Shown here piece after piece: positions 6,341-12,723 of a DNA stretch of 16,601 nucleotides. Within the stretch, counting starts at the first letter, position 1; each line of letters opens with the position of its first letter. Under the pieces are notes generated by a model, which did no database searches, was not told where the DNA came from, and saw nothing but the letters and a program-made list of their open reading frames with translations. The stretch comes from JAVBNW01 sp031551255 (lineage in GTDB: Bacteria; Bacillota; Clostridia; Christensenellales; UBA1750), in NCBI GenBank assembly GCA_031551255.1, contig JAVBNW010000028.1, positions 1 to 16,601 of the forward strand, given 5' to 3'. Made by a program: the position numbers and the translations under genes.

Positions 6341-7168
6341 ATGATCATCAGCGCGTCGCGGCGGGAGGATATGCCCGCCCATAGGCCGGAATACTTAGCC
6401 GCCGCCCTCCGGGTGGGGCGCGCCCTCGTGCGCAACCCTTTCAACGCCGCGCAGGAAAAAAGCGTGTCGCTCGCGCCCGAAGATGTGGATGGCGTCGTGC
6501 TCTGGTCGAAAGACCCGCGCGCGCTTCTTACAAGCCCGCTGCGCGAAGCATTGCTGCCCTACGCGTGGTATCTACAATATACGCTCAACGGCTACGGCGT
6601 GGATCTCGAGCCCGGCGTGCCCGCGCTTAACCAAAGGCTCGACGCTTTTCGCCGCCTTGTAGACACCTACGGCCCGGAGTACGTGCGCTGGCGCTACGAC
6701 CCGATTGCACTCACCCCGGTTTACACCCCGGCGCGGCACATGGAGATTTTCGAGCATATAGCCCGCTTACTCGCAGGGTATACGGATGTGTGCACGATCA
6801 GCTTTCTGGATGTTTACCGGCGCATTCTGGGCGCCATGCGCGCACTATCGATGCGCCCGCCGCACGAGGAGGAGTCGCTAGGCATCGCGCGCGGGCTCTG
6901 CGATATTTCCCGCGCATACGACATCGCGCTTTTCACCTGCGCGGAACCCGGCGATTATTCCGATCTAGGCATCGCGCCCGCGCGCTGCGTCGATGCGCAG
7001 CGGCTGATGCGCATCGCGGGCAGGGAGTTCCCCTCGCAAAAGGACGCAAACCAGCGCCCTCATTGCGGCTGCGCGCGCTCGGTGGATATCGGCCGCTATG
7101 CCGCCTGCCCTCACCGTTGCGCATATTGCTATGCATACCGCCCGGGACAAACGGAAACGATGGCGTAA
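6341..7168 (+). CDS. DUF1848 family protein with C-terminal Cys cluster
   Basis: A 275-residue protein starting MIISASRREDMPAH, the conserved N-terminus of DUF1848 ('MIISASRRTDIPA'). Further family hallmarks are LVRNPFN (29-35), VVLWSKDP (52-59), the WYLQYTLNGYG stretch (76-86), YVRWRYDPI (114-122), and a C-terminal HCGCARSVDIGRY (241-253) followed by C256-PHR-C260-AY-C263-YAY. The last motif has the CxxxCxxC spacing of radical-SAM cluster sites, yet sits at the extreme C-terminus, so a metal or Fe-S site is likely while the reaction is unknown. Length is normal. The next gene starts 11 bases downstream and is probably co-transcribed. The start has no Shine-Dalgarno but has an extended -10 directly upstream. 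The family is secure; no function is established that I can name. Confidence 0.9.
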   Translation: MIISASRREDMPAHRPEYLAAALRVGRALVRNPFNAAQEKSVSLAPEDVDGVVLWSKDPRALLTSPLREALLPYAWYLQYTLNGYGVDLEPGVPALNQRLDAFRRLVDTYGPEYVRWRYDPIALTPVYTPARHMEIFEHIARLLAGYTDVCTISFLDVYRRILGAMRALSMRPPHEEESLGIARGLCDISRAYDIALFTCAEPGDYSDLGIAPARCVDAQRLMRIAGREFPSQKDANQRPHCGCARSVDIGRYAACPHRCAYCYAYRPGQTETMA

Positions 7169-7172
7169 GGGG
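7167..7172 (+). promoter_or_regulatory. Ribosome-binding site fixing the TTG start of the membrane protein
   Basis: AAGGGG, 7 bases before TTG at 7180. It overlaps the stop codon of the DUF1848 gene. The frame stays open upstream through that gene, but no start there has such a site. Confidence 0.7.
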
Positions 7173-7179
7173 TGATTCG

Positions 7180-9075
7180 TTGGAAGGCTCCTTCCTCGGT
7201 GGGCTCGCCGCCTGCGCGATGCTCGCCTTTTATCTATGCTCAGGGTATGTGGCGGCGGCATGCCTGCTTACGGGCGAGCGGTGGGTCGTAAGGCTTTGGA
7301 TCGGCGCGGCGCTCGGCCTTCTCATGCTGATGTGGCTGCCCGCACTTTTCGCGTTTATACTGCGCTTTTCCATCGCGGCGCACATTGCGGCGCTTGTTTG
7401 CTGCGCGCTGATGACCGCCGCGCTCTACCTATGGCGTAGGCCCTCGCTTAGGCCCGAAGCGACGCCCAAATGGGGCGTCATGGCGCTGTGCGTGCTGCCG
7501 ATGACTGTGCTGACGACGTATCTTATCGTTCACCACACGCTCAGGCCGGTGGACGGGGCGCTGCACACGGGCCAATCCGGCTTTGGTGATATGAGCATGC
7601 ACCTGGGGTTTGTCACATCGCTCGCCCGGCAGGGCACGTTTCCGCCCGAATACTCCATCCTGCCCGGCGTAAAGCTCGGTTACCCGTTTTTGTGCGACTC
7701 GATCTCCGCATCGCTGTATCTGCTTGGCGCGCCTTTGAGGCTGGCATACGCACTGCCCTCGGCCGCCGCCATGTTCCTGTGCTTTCTAGGCTACTATCTT
7801 TTGATGGAAACCTGGCTCGGCGACTGCCGCAAGGCGGCGCTGGCGTTTGCGCTGTTCTTCCTGGGCGGGGGCTTGGGGTTTGCGTACTTTTTTGAAGGTC
7901 TTCGGGATAACCCCTACAATTTCACCCGCATGCTGACCGCTTTTTACGAAACCCCCACCAACCTTATGGATGAAAACATACGCTGGGTCAACCCCGTTGC
8001 GGATATGATGCTGCCCCAGCGCGCGACGCTTTTTGGCTGGACGATGCTCCTGCCCTGCCTGTATCTCCTTCAGCGCCTCGCGTTTGAAAAGGGGCAAAGC
8101 GCTATTCTTTTGGGCGTGTTTGCCGGTGCGCTGCCGATGGTGCACACGCACTCGTTTCTTGCGCTGGGGCTCCTGTCGGCCGCGCTGCTCATCTATGTGC
8201 TGGTCGCCGCCGATAAGCTGCGGGAAGTCGCGCGCGCGTGGCTCCCCTATGCGCTGATCGCCCTGGCCCTCGCGCTGCCGCAGCTGCTCGCGTGGACGTT
8301 TGCGCAGGCCGCGCAGAGCGGTTTTATCAGGCTGCACCTGAACTGGGTCAACGAGCAGGACAACGCCTTGTGGTTCTACATCAAGAACATCGGCCTGGTC
8401 TTTTTGCTGGTGTTGCCCGCCGCGCTGGGGACTCCGGGCAAGCGAAGAGTACTCTGGCTGTGCTCGCTGCCGTTGTGGCTCATCGCAGAGGTAATCGTAT
8501 TTCAGCCCAACGAATACGACAACAACAAGCTTTTGTTTATCGTACACATGCTTAGCTGCGGGCTCGTGGCCGGATGGCTTGTAGATGTTTACCGCCGCGT
8601 TTCCGGCCTTGGCGGCAGGCGTGTCGCCGCCGCGCTCGTGCTTGCGCTGGGCACGTTGTCCGGCGTTTTGACGCTATGGCGCGAGGCGGTCAGCGATTAC
8701 GAGCTCTTCTCCGCCGATCAGGTCGCCGCCGCGCGCTATATCGACAAAAATCTTCCCATCGATGCGCTGCTGCTCACCGGCGATCAGCACAACAACGCGC
8801 CCGCGGCGCTGAGCGGGCGCAACATCGTGTATGGTTCGGAAGCGTATCTATATTTTCACGGGGTATCGGACGACGCGCGCAACTTAGCGCGGTTTCTGAT
8901 GCTGACCAGCCCAACGCAATTTCGCGAGCTGGCGCCTGGGTACGACGTCACGCACGTATACCTAAGCTCGTTCGAGCGCCGGGAGGGGGCGTACGACGAG
9001 GTGTTCGAAGGCTGTCCGCTGATCTACCAGCAGGGCGAGGTGTCGATCTACGTTGTATCGCCCAAGGATCCTTAG
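7180..9075 (+). CDS. Polytopic GT-C-like membrane protein (putative glycosyltransferase)
   Basis: A 631-residue protein with a long hydrophobic N-terminal part (about 5-500, roughly a dozen membrane segments) and a C-terminal soluble region (about 520-631, starting AARYIDKNLPIDALLLTGDQ). The first large extracytoplasmic loop has HTGQSGFGDMSMHLGF with D137 and H141. An acidic residue in this first loop is the usual hallmark of GT-C glycosyltransferases, which use polyprenyl-linked sugar donors outside the membrane. The loop continues with FPPEYSILPG and LGYPFLCDSISA. The C-terminal region resembles the soluble tails of YfhO/PMT-like proteins. The TTG start at 7180 is supported by AAGGGG upstream and puts a membrane segment right after the N-terminus. 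The large polytopic fold is secure; glycosyltransferase activity is an inference. It is co-transcribed with the DUF1848 gene. Confidence 0.8.
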   Translation: MEGSFLGGLAACAMLAFYLCSGYVAAACLLTGERWVVRLWIGAALGLLMLMWLPALFAFILRFSIAAHIAALVCCALMTAALYLWRRPSLRPEATPKWGVMALCVLPMTVLTTYLIVHHTLRPVDGALHTGQSGFGDMSMHLGFVTSLARQGTFPPEYSILPGVKLGYPFLCDSISASLYLLGAPLRLAYALPSAAAMFLCFLGYYLLMETWLGDCRKAALAFALFFLGGGLGFAYFFEGLRDNPYNFTRMLTAFYETPTNLMDENIRWVNPVADMMLPQRATLFGWTMLLPCLYLLQRLAFEKGQSAILLGVFAGALPMVHTHSFLALGLLSAALLIYVLVAADKLREVARAWLPYALIALALALPQLLAWTFAQAAQSGFIRLHLNWVNEQDNALWFYIKNIGLVFLLVLPAALGTPGKRRVLWLCSLPLWLIAEVIVFQPNEYDNNKLLFIVHMLSCGLVAGWLVDVYRRVSGLGGRRVAAALVLALGTLSGVLTLWREAVSDYELFSADQVAAARYIDKNLPIDALLLTGDQHNNAPAALSGRNIVYGSEAYLYFHGVSDDARNLARFLMLTSPTQFRELAPGYDVTHVYLSSFERREGAYDEVFEGCPLIYQQGEVSIYVVSPKDP

Positions 9076-9188
9076 AGCGCGTCCCTAGCACTTAATAAGG
9101 GAAGTAGCGGCAAACATGCGGCACATCAGGAAAGGACGATCCTGTCCATCATACACCCTGCGTAGGTTTTCCTATACGTTTATGATTT

Positions 9189-9572
9189 CTAATTTCTTCC
9201 GATACAAAACGGATGTCCGGCGGGGTCGATCATGGTCGTGATCAAATGCCGTTCAAAATACTGCGCGGAGGCTATCTTGGCTCCACATTGAACGGCATAC
9301 TCTACCGCGGCGGCGACATCGTCCACGGCAAAATCCAAATGCGCCATCTGTTGTCGGTCGCTTCCGCTCCATGGCCACACAGGGGGAACATACCCTTCTA
9401 CATGCTGAAATGAAAGGCGCTGGGCCTTGTCGGGAGACCGTATGATGATAAAAACCTCATCCTCGTATTCCACGATCTCCCACCCTAAAAGGCTGAGATA
9501 GAATTGAGAGAGCTTCGCTATGTTGTCGCAATCCAAAACGGCGCCGGAATATGTGATATTGGGCCTTTCCAC
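9189..9572 (-). CDS. VOC (glyoxalase/bleomycin-resistance fold) protein
   Basis: A 127-residue protein, MERPNITYSGAVLDCDNIAK. The first beta-alpha-beta module has AVLDCDNIAKLSQFYLSLLG followed by WEIV. The second has HLDFAVDDVAAAVEYAVQCG and ends DPAGHPFCI, both classic VOC signatures. VOC proteins use paired modules to form a metal or ligand site; functions range from glyoxalase to antibiotic sequestration, and the substrate here is unknown. Start chosen as GTG at 9572 because GGGAGG lies exactly 7 bases upstream. ATG at 9587 overlaps that site and has none of its own. The gene converges with the membrane-protein gene; the 113 bases between them show no clear terminator. Composition is AT-richer than the left flank, and a repeated element lies upstream (9629-9684). 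Confidence 0.85.
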   Translation of the reverse strand: MERPNITYSGAVLDCDNIAKLSQFYLSLLGWEIVEYEDEVFIIIRSPDKAQRLSFQHVEGYVPPVWPWSGSDRQQMAHLDFAVDDVAAAVEYAVQCGAKIASAQYFERHLITTMIDPAGHPFCIGRN

Positions 9573-9579
9573 CGCATAA

Positions 9580-9585
9580 CCTCCC
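9580..9585 (-). promoter_or_regulatory. Ribosome-binding site fixing the GTG start of the VOC gene
   Basis: GGGAGG with a 7-base spacer to GTG 9572. The upstream in-frame ATG (9587) overlaps this site. Confidence 0.7.
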
Positions 9586-9587
9586 AT

Positions 9588-9607
9588 TTTAAGCGTCTTT
9601 AAGCGTC
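9588..9607. repeat. Tandem 10-bp repeat in VOC leader
   Basis: TTTAAGCGTC occurs twice in tandem immediately upstream of the VOC ribosome-binding site region. It may be an operator or replication slippage; nothing further can be said. Confidence 0.6.
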
Positions 9608-9628
9608 TATACAATTTTTCTATGGCTA

Positions 9629-9684
9629 CAGTATGCCACGCCAAACCTGACAATGGTGAACAAGGAAATCATGCTAAGGATGCT
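9629..9684. repeat. Upstream repeat, copy 1 (before VOC gene)
   Basis: CAGTATGCCACGCCAAACCT continuing GAC matches 10265-10287 at 20 of 23 positions, and the following AATGG...GGAAATCATGC...GGATGCT resembles the end of the second copy. On the minus strand it contains TGGCATACT, close to an extended -10 (TGnTATAAT), so it may carry the gene's promoter. Confidence 0.6.
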
Positions 9685-9712
9685 TATTTGCCGCACCCTC
9701 TAATCGATTTGT

Positions 9713-10231
9713 TCAGTGCCTGTCTTTCACAGGAATATACTTATGCTTTTTTGCTTCTCCTGCTTTTATCGCGATTCGCCTCAAACCCAGCAGCTTCTTA
9801 ACGCATTCAAGCTCCATTGCGTCGGGATTGGTAAAAATGATAGCTTTTTCGCAGGCATAATCATATTTTTTCCCAAATACCGTGTTCAGTTCTAACGAGC
9901 ATAAACCACAGCCGGGACAGGTTCTTTTATGTGCCCAAACGATGTCCTTAAACTCGTCGGACAGATCAGAACCCTCGTATTCACCGATAAAAGGAACTAT
10001 GTGCCAAGTGGCCGGTTCAAGGTTATGATATTCAGCTGCGCCATAAGCCCTAATAAAGCACATGCTAAATGATTTATAGCTGATTTTCCAAACATTTGTG
10101 GCAGACCATTGGGGATTTATTCTATTTTCCCTAAGATAAGCGATAAATCCTAATGCGTTCTTCAATACGTCGCCATTGAGAACATCGCTCAATATATTCT
10201 CGATTATTGGTGATGCTGCCTTTCCAGACAT
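9713..10231 (-). CDS. Hypothetical protein with CPGCGLC motif
   Basis: A 172-residue soluble-looking protein, not recognised with confidence. It starts MSGKAASPIIENILSDVLNG. The N-terminal 60 residues look alpha-helical and then mixed (GFIAYLRENRINPQWSATNV). The centre has C105-P-G-C108-G-L-C111 with another Cys at 127 (YACEKA), a possible zinc or Fe-S knuckle. The C-terminus is basic (KAGEAKKHKYIPVKD). NPQWSATNVWKISYKSFSMC suggests a ligand-binding beta sheet of the kind found in small DUF proteins of Bacillota, but no function can be assigned. Start at 10231 has GGAGG 9 bases upstream. Composition is AT-richer than the left and right flanks. A repeated element (10265-10346) lies just upstream. 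Confidence 0.75.
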   Translation of the reverse strand: MSGKAASPIIENILSDVLNGDVLKNALGFIAYLRENRINPQWSATNVWKISYKSFSMCFIRAYGAAEYHNLEPATWHIVPFIGEYEGSDLSDEFKDIVWAHKRTCPGCGLCSLELNTVFGKKYDYACEKAIIFTNPDAMELECVKKLLGLRRIAIKAGEAKKHKYIPVKDRH

Positions 10232-10264
10232 TTGCCTTTCCTCCGATACTTTATTTTGTCTACA

Positions 10265-10346
10265 TCAGCATACCACGCTAAACCTGACGCAAGCATGTCA
10301 TGATATCCGCCCAATGGAAAACCGGAATCCATGCAATGGGTGCTCC
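10265..10346. repeat. Upstream repeat, copy 2 (before CPGCGLC gene)
   Basis: CAGCATACCACGCTAAACCT continuing GAC matches copy 1 at 9629. A 24-base insertion (GCAAGCATGTCATGATATCC and four more) follows, then the AATGG...TGCATGG-like tail. The minus strand reads TGGTATGCT, an extended -10-like match, 34 bases upstream of the gene start. Confidence 0.6.
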
Positions 10347-10380
10347 ATATAGTCGATCGACTTCAAAAGCGAAACGACGG

Positions 10381-10509
10381 GCGAGAGATTTTTTCTCAGG
10401 GCAAGGAGGCGGAAGGATGCGACCCTTCGGGATACGCCTTCGGCGTGAAATGCCTTAAGCTACGCAGCTGAAGCTCGACGCCGCCATGCGGTAAAAGATT
10501 CACTCGCCT
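10381..10509. repeat. R2 dispersed repeat, copy 1 (terminal inverted repeats)
   Basis: It begins GCGAGAGATTTTTTC and ends GCGGTAAAAGATTCACTCGC. The reverse complement of the end (GGCGAGTGAATCTTTT) matches the start, giving imperfect terminal inverted repeats. The inside is GC-rich with small hairpins (CCCTTCGGG, ACGCCTTCGGCGT). The second copy, at 14186-14286, shares the ends and GGCAAGG...CGGA but differs inside. It lies in the gene-free stretch 10232-10776. The rest of that stretch has the upstream repeat (10265-10346), two hairpins and no convincing gene. Confidence 0.7.
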
Positions 10510-10603
10510 GCTCAGCCTTTGGGGTTGGTTGACTATACAAGAAAAGAATGCCCCGCCATAATCGTAGGTGCGAAAAGGTATGTCTTAGGGGAACAATAAA
10601 GGC

Positions 10604-10629
10604 ATGCTTGACCGAGTGGGGTCTAGCAT
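10604..10629. repeat. Imperfect hairpin ATGCTTGACC / GGTCTAGCAT
   Basis: Nine paired bases with one T/T mismatch and a GAGTGG loop. The plus strand continues CCCTTTCTTAATTTTC and the minus strand GCCTTTATTGTT. It could be a weak bidirectional terminator, for instance of the 188-residue gene about 150 bases away. Confidence 0.4.
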
Positions 10630-10707
10630 CCCTTTCTTAATTTTCACGACGTTTTCATGTCGAGAGCAGGTAATATTTTCTCCGCCCTATCATGACATTA
10701 TCGAGGA

Positions 10708-10745
10708 ACAAGCATAGAAAGTGTCAATACACTTCCTATGCTTGT
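10708..10745. repeat. Long near-perfect hairpin downstream of the 188-residue gene
   Basis: ACAAGCATAG pairs with CTATGCTTGT, then after one A/C mismatch AAGTGT pairs with ACACTT, with a CAAT loop: 16 pairs in 38 bases. Neither side is followed by a T-tract. It lies 31 bases after the stop at 10777, so it may stabilise or end that transcript. Confidence 0.7.
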
Positions 10746-10776
10746 CGAGAGACCCCAAACCCATTGCAGAAAATGG

Positions 10777-11343
10777 TTATTGGGTACGTTGGTCTCGAAA
10801 TTTAGAGATTTCATCATCGCTCCATAAGTGCGCCTCAACAAATCCCCAGTCATTCTCATTTTTTGCAGCCCAACCATGCTCTTTTATCACTTCCAGTATT
10901 TCATTATAGGTATAAACAAGCTCGTACTTACTTTCCTCGGTGTGATAATACTGCACAAACGAATCACCGTATGTGAATGAAACGGTAGTCATATCAAAAT
11001 CCTCTACCGAAATTGATATACAGTCTGGATTTTCGTAGAACGCATACAGCCCTTTATCTTTCTCATCATATGGGCATAGTATTAGGTAGTACGGATATTG
11101 CCTTGGTGCAGTACCATTTTTATCGATAAATCTTCGACGCATTTCGCTTTCTAAATTACGTCGCTGCTTATGTCTGTTAAGAACAAATTCCCATCTGGCG
11201 TCGTCGGGTTTATATACCTCACCGTCTCTTTCCGTCATAAATCGTATCATTTTATGGAATGCTTCAAGAGCTTCGTCTGGCGGCAAGTCCGAGATGCTGA
11301 GAAAAGGTCCGTTTTCACTGTTGAAATAATGATGCAGATACAT
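10777..11343 (-). CDS. Hypothetical protein, 188 aa
   Basis: Not recognised. It is soluble and acidic, starting MYLHHYFNSENGPFLSISDL. PDEALEAFHKMIRFMTERDG (22-41) and the following RWEFVLNRHKQRRNLESEMR look helical. YYLILCPYDE begins a beta-rich half with aromatic residues (SFTYGDSFVQYYHTEESKYE). The end, YNEILEVIKEHGWAAKNEND, is helical again. There is no signal peptide or membrane segment. The start at 11343 has only a modest site (AGGCGGTG). TATACT boxes occur at 11356-11361 and 11378-11383 on the minus strand and may be promoter parts. Codon use is visibly AT-richer than in the flanking sugar and membrane-protein genes, suggesting acquisition. The upstream neighbour ends at the terminator 11407-11436, so this gene is probably monocistronic. 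Confidence 0.75.
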   Translation of the reverse strand: MYLHHYFNSENGPFLSISDLPPDEALEAFHKMIRFMTERDGEVYKPDDARWEFVLNRHKQRRNLESEMRRRFIDKNGTAPRQYPYYLILCPYDEKDKGLYAFYENPDCISISVEDFDMTTVSFTYGDSFVQYYHTEESKYELVYTYNEILEVIKEHGWAAKNENDWGFVEAHLWSDDEISKFRDQRTQ

Positions 11344-11406
11344 TTTGCACCGCCTAGTATAAATCTTCTTCGCTACGAGTATAAAGTAAATTTATCAAAC
11401 AAACAA

Positions 11407-11436
11407 GCAGAGAGGCCCAAATCAAGGCCTCTCTGC
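11407..11436 (-). terminator. Terminator after the PfkB-family kinase
   Basis: GCAGAGAGGCC pairs perfectly with GGCCTCTCTGC (11 bp, 8-base loop). The minus strand continues CTTGTTTGTTTGATAAATTT, T-rich though interrupted; the plus strand continues with As. It lies 78 bases after the kinase stop. Confidence 0.8.
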
Positions 11437-11514
11437 AAAACCCGCTACTTCGTACCGCTTATTACACGGCAGGGCACTTTTTCTGTGCGGAAAAGACCTC
11501 CCGCCTCATGCGCG

Positions 11515-12492
11515 TTACGCCTGAAACGGCATCCTGCGGTAGTATTCGACGCGCTCGTCGATTTCGCTGTAGTCGATCTGACCGGTTTCCATAAAGCGCC
11601 GGGTGACATCCATCGTCGGAATGCCCGCGCGCCCGCCCAACCGCGTACACTTGATGGCCGAAACGGCGCTTGCAAACAGGCAACTATCCTTTACTGAAAG
11701 ACCTTCGAGCAGCCCTACGATGTACGCGCCGTGGAACACGTCGCCCGCGCCCGTGGTATCCACAACCTTCACCTGGTACGCGGGCGTGGTAAAGAAGTTG
11801 CCGCTCTCGTCGATACCCGCCACGCCGCGCTCGCCCAGCGTCACGATGGTGGTCGCGCGCTCGTTCTTCTGCTCGGCGCGAAGGTCGCGCAGGTTTTTCT
11901 CGTAATCCTTGTCATCCCCGAAGATATGCTCGTAGAAGAACTCGGAGGGGATGAAGTGGTCGATCAGCGGCAGCAGCGCGCGGATTTCGTCGGTATAGCC
12001 GTCCGCGTCAATCACGACGGGAACGCCCGCCTCGCGGCACCACTGAGCCGCAACGGCCGAGCCAGCCTCGCCTCCGGAAATGAGCAGATACTTGCCCTGC
12101 GTAAGGTATGCCCTGTCGAGCTTTTCCACCGGCGGCATCGACACCCGCGCAACCCCTGCAACCCCCAGAAACGACCTTCCACCGGTCGACTCGTCGGCAA
12201 GGCATATGCTCAGGGGCGATTCGCTGCCGTCCTCGGATTCGACCATGCGCGACGTATCCAGCCCATGCCGCTCGAAATCCTTTTTGATATACTGCCCGCT
12301 CACCCCGCCGATCGGCCCCACGATACCGCCGCTGCGGCCCAGACGCGCAACCGCCGCCATGGCCGAGGCCACCTTGCCGCCGTACTGCCAGCTCGAGTCG
12401 ATCGTATGGGATCCTTGGTTGTAGGTGGGCAGGCGGTCCAGCCGCATCAGTAGATCCATCACCGGCATGCCTAGCGCAATGACATCCAACAT
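11515..12492 (-). CDS. PfkB-family (ribokinase-like) carbohydrate kinase
   Basis: A 325-residue protein starting MLDVIALGMPVMDLLMRLDR. The N-terminal lid and sugar-binding region contains YGGKVASAMAAVARLG (37-52), the usual 'GG...N.A..la.LG' with Ser where Asn is common. The C-terminal PfkB signature is D245-T-T-G-A-G-D251-VFHGAY, with D251 as catalytic base and the GAG loop as anion hole. Such kinases phosphorylate sugars or nucleosides with ATP in the cytoplasm; the substrate cannot be named. The start at 12492 is preferred to ATG 12498 because AAGGAG lies 7 bases before the former but only 1 base before the latter. A sugar isomerase gene lies upstream on the same strand, so isomerisation then phosphorylation of one sugar is plausible. 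A terminator follows. Confidence 0.92.
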   Translation of the reverse strand: MLDVIALGMPVMDLLMRLDRLPTYNQGSHTIDSSWQYGGKVASAMAAVARLGRSGGIVGPIGGVSGQYIKKDFERHGLDTSRMVESEDGSESPLSICLADESTGGRSFLGVAGVARVSMPPVEKLDRAYLTQGKYLLISGGEAGSAVAAQWCREAGVPVVIDADGYTDEIRALLPLIDHFIPSEFFYEHIFGDDKDYEKNLRDLRAEQKNERATTIVTLGERGVAGIDESGNFFTTPAYQVKVVDTTGAGDVFHGAYIVGLLEGLSVKDSCLFASAVSAIKCTRLGGRAGIPTMDVTRRFMETGQIDYSEIDERVEYYRRMPFQA

Positions 12493-12499
12493 GCTCATT

Positions 12500-12505
12500 C
12501 TCCTT
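12500..12505 (-). promoter_or_regulatory. Ribosome-binding site deciding the PfkB start
   Basis: AAGGAG, 7 bases from ATG 12492 but only 1 base from ATG 12498. Just upstream, ATAGGC (12514-12519) and GCCTAT (12524-12529) can form a small hairpin. Confidence 0.7.
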
Positions 12506-12613
12506 ATGCTGTGATAGGCCTTTGCCTATACATTCCAAAATATCCGGTTTTGTCGATGATCACGACCGCGCTGCCGGATCGCGCTTGGGATTCTAAAGAG
12601 TCGACGACCTATT

Positions 12614-12675
12614 CTTAGGCCCTGTCGACACAAACGCCGAGCATCGAAGTTCGGATTGTGTCGATAGACCTAGGG
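12614..12675. repeat. R3 palindromic element between isomerase and kinase genes
   Basis: TCGACACAA (12625-12633) pairs with TTGTGTCGA (12656-12664), and CCGA (12637-12640) with TCGG (12651-12654). The outer edges also correspond (TTAGG left, CCTAGG right), so the two arms look like inverted copies of one sequence of about 24 bases. It has no T-tract. It occupies the 231-base gap between the isomerase stop and the kinase start and could weaken transcription into the kinase. Confidence 0.65.
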
Positions 12676-12723
12676 CAAAGCCATGCACTGTAAACACTCA
12701 GAAACCGCATATTCTGCATTTGC

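Noticed and set aside
5633..6384. Several overlapping open frames on both strands through the R1 block
   Set aside because: They arise from the palindromic repeats; the translations repeat the same short strings, lack ribosome-binding sites and match no family.
6790..7179. N-terminal extension of the membrane protein back to 6790
   Set aside because: It would overlap the DUF1848 gene in another frame. The extension is Arg/Ala-rich shadow sequence, and the TTG at 7180 has a good ribosome-binding site.
10450..10640. Minus-strand open frame of about 60 codons ending near the R2 repeat
   Set aside because: It has no ATG or GTG start and no ribosome-binding site, and overlaps R2. It may be a gene remnant or part of a longer repeat, but cannot be supported.
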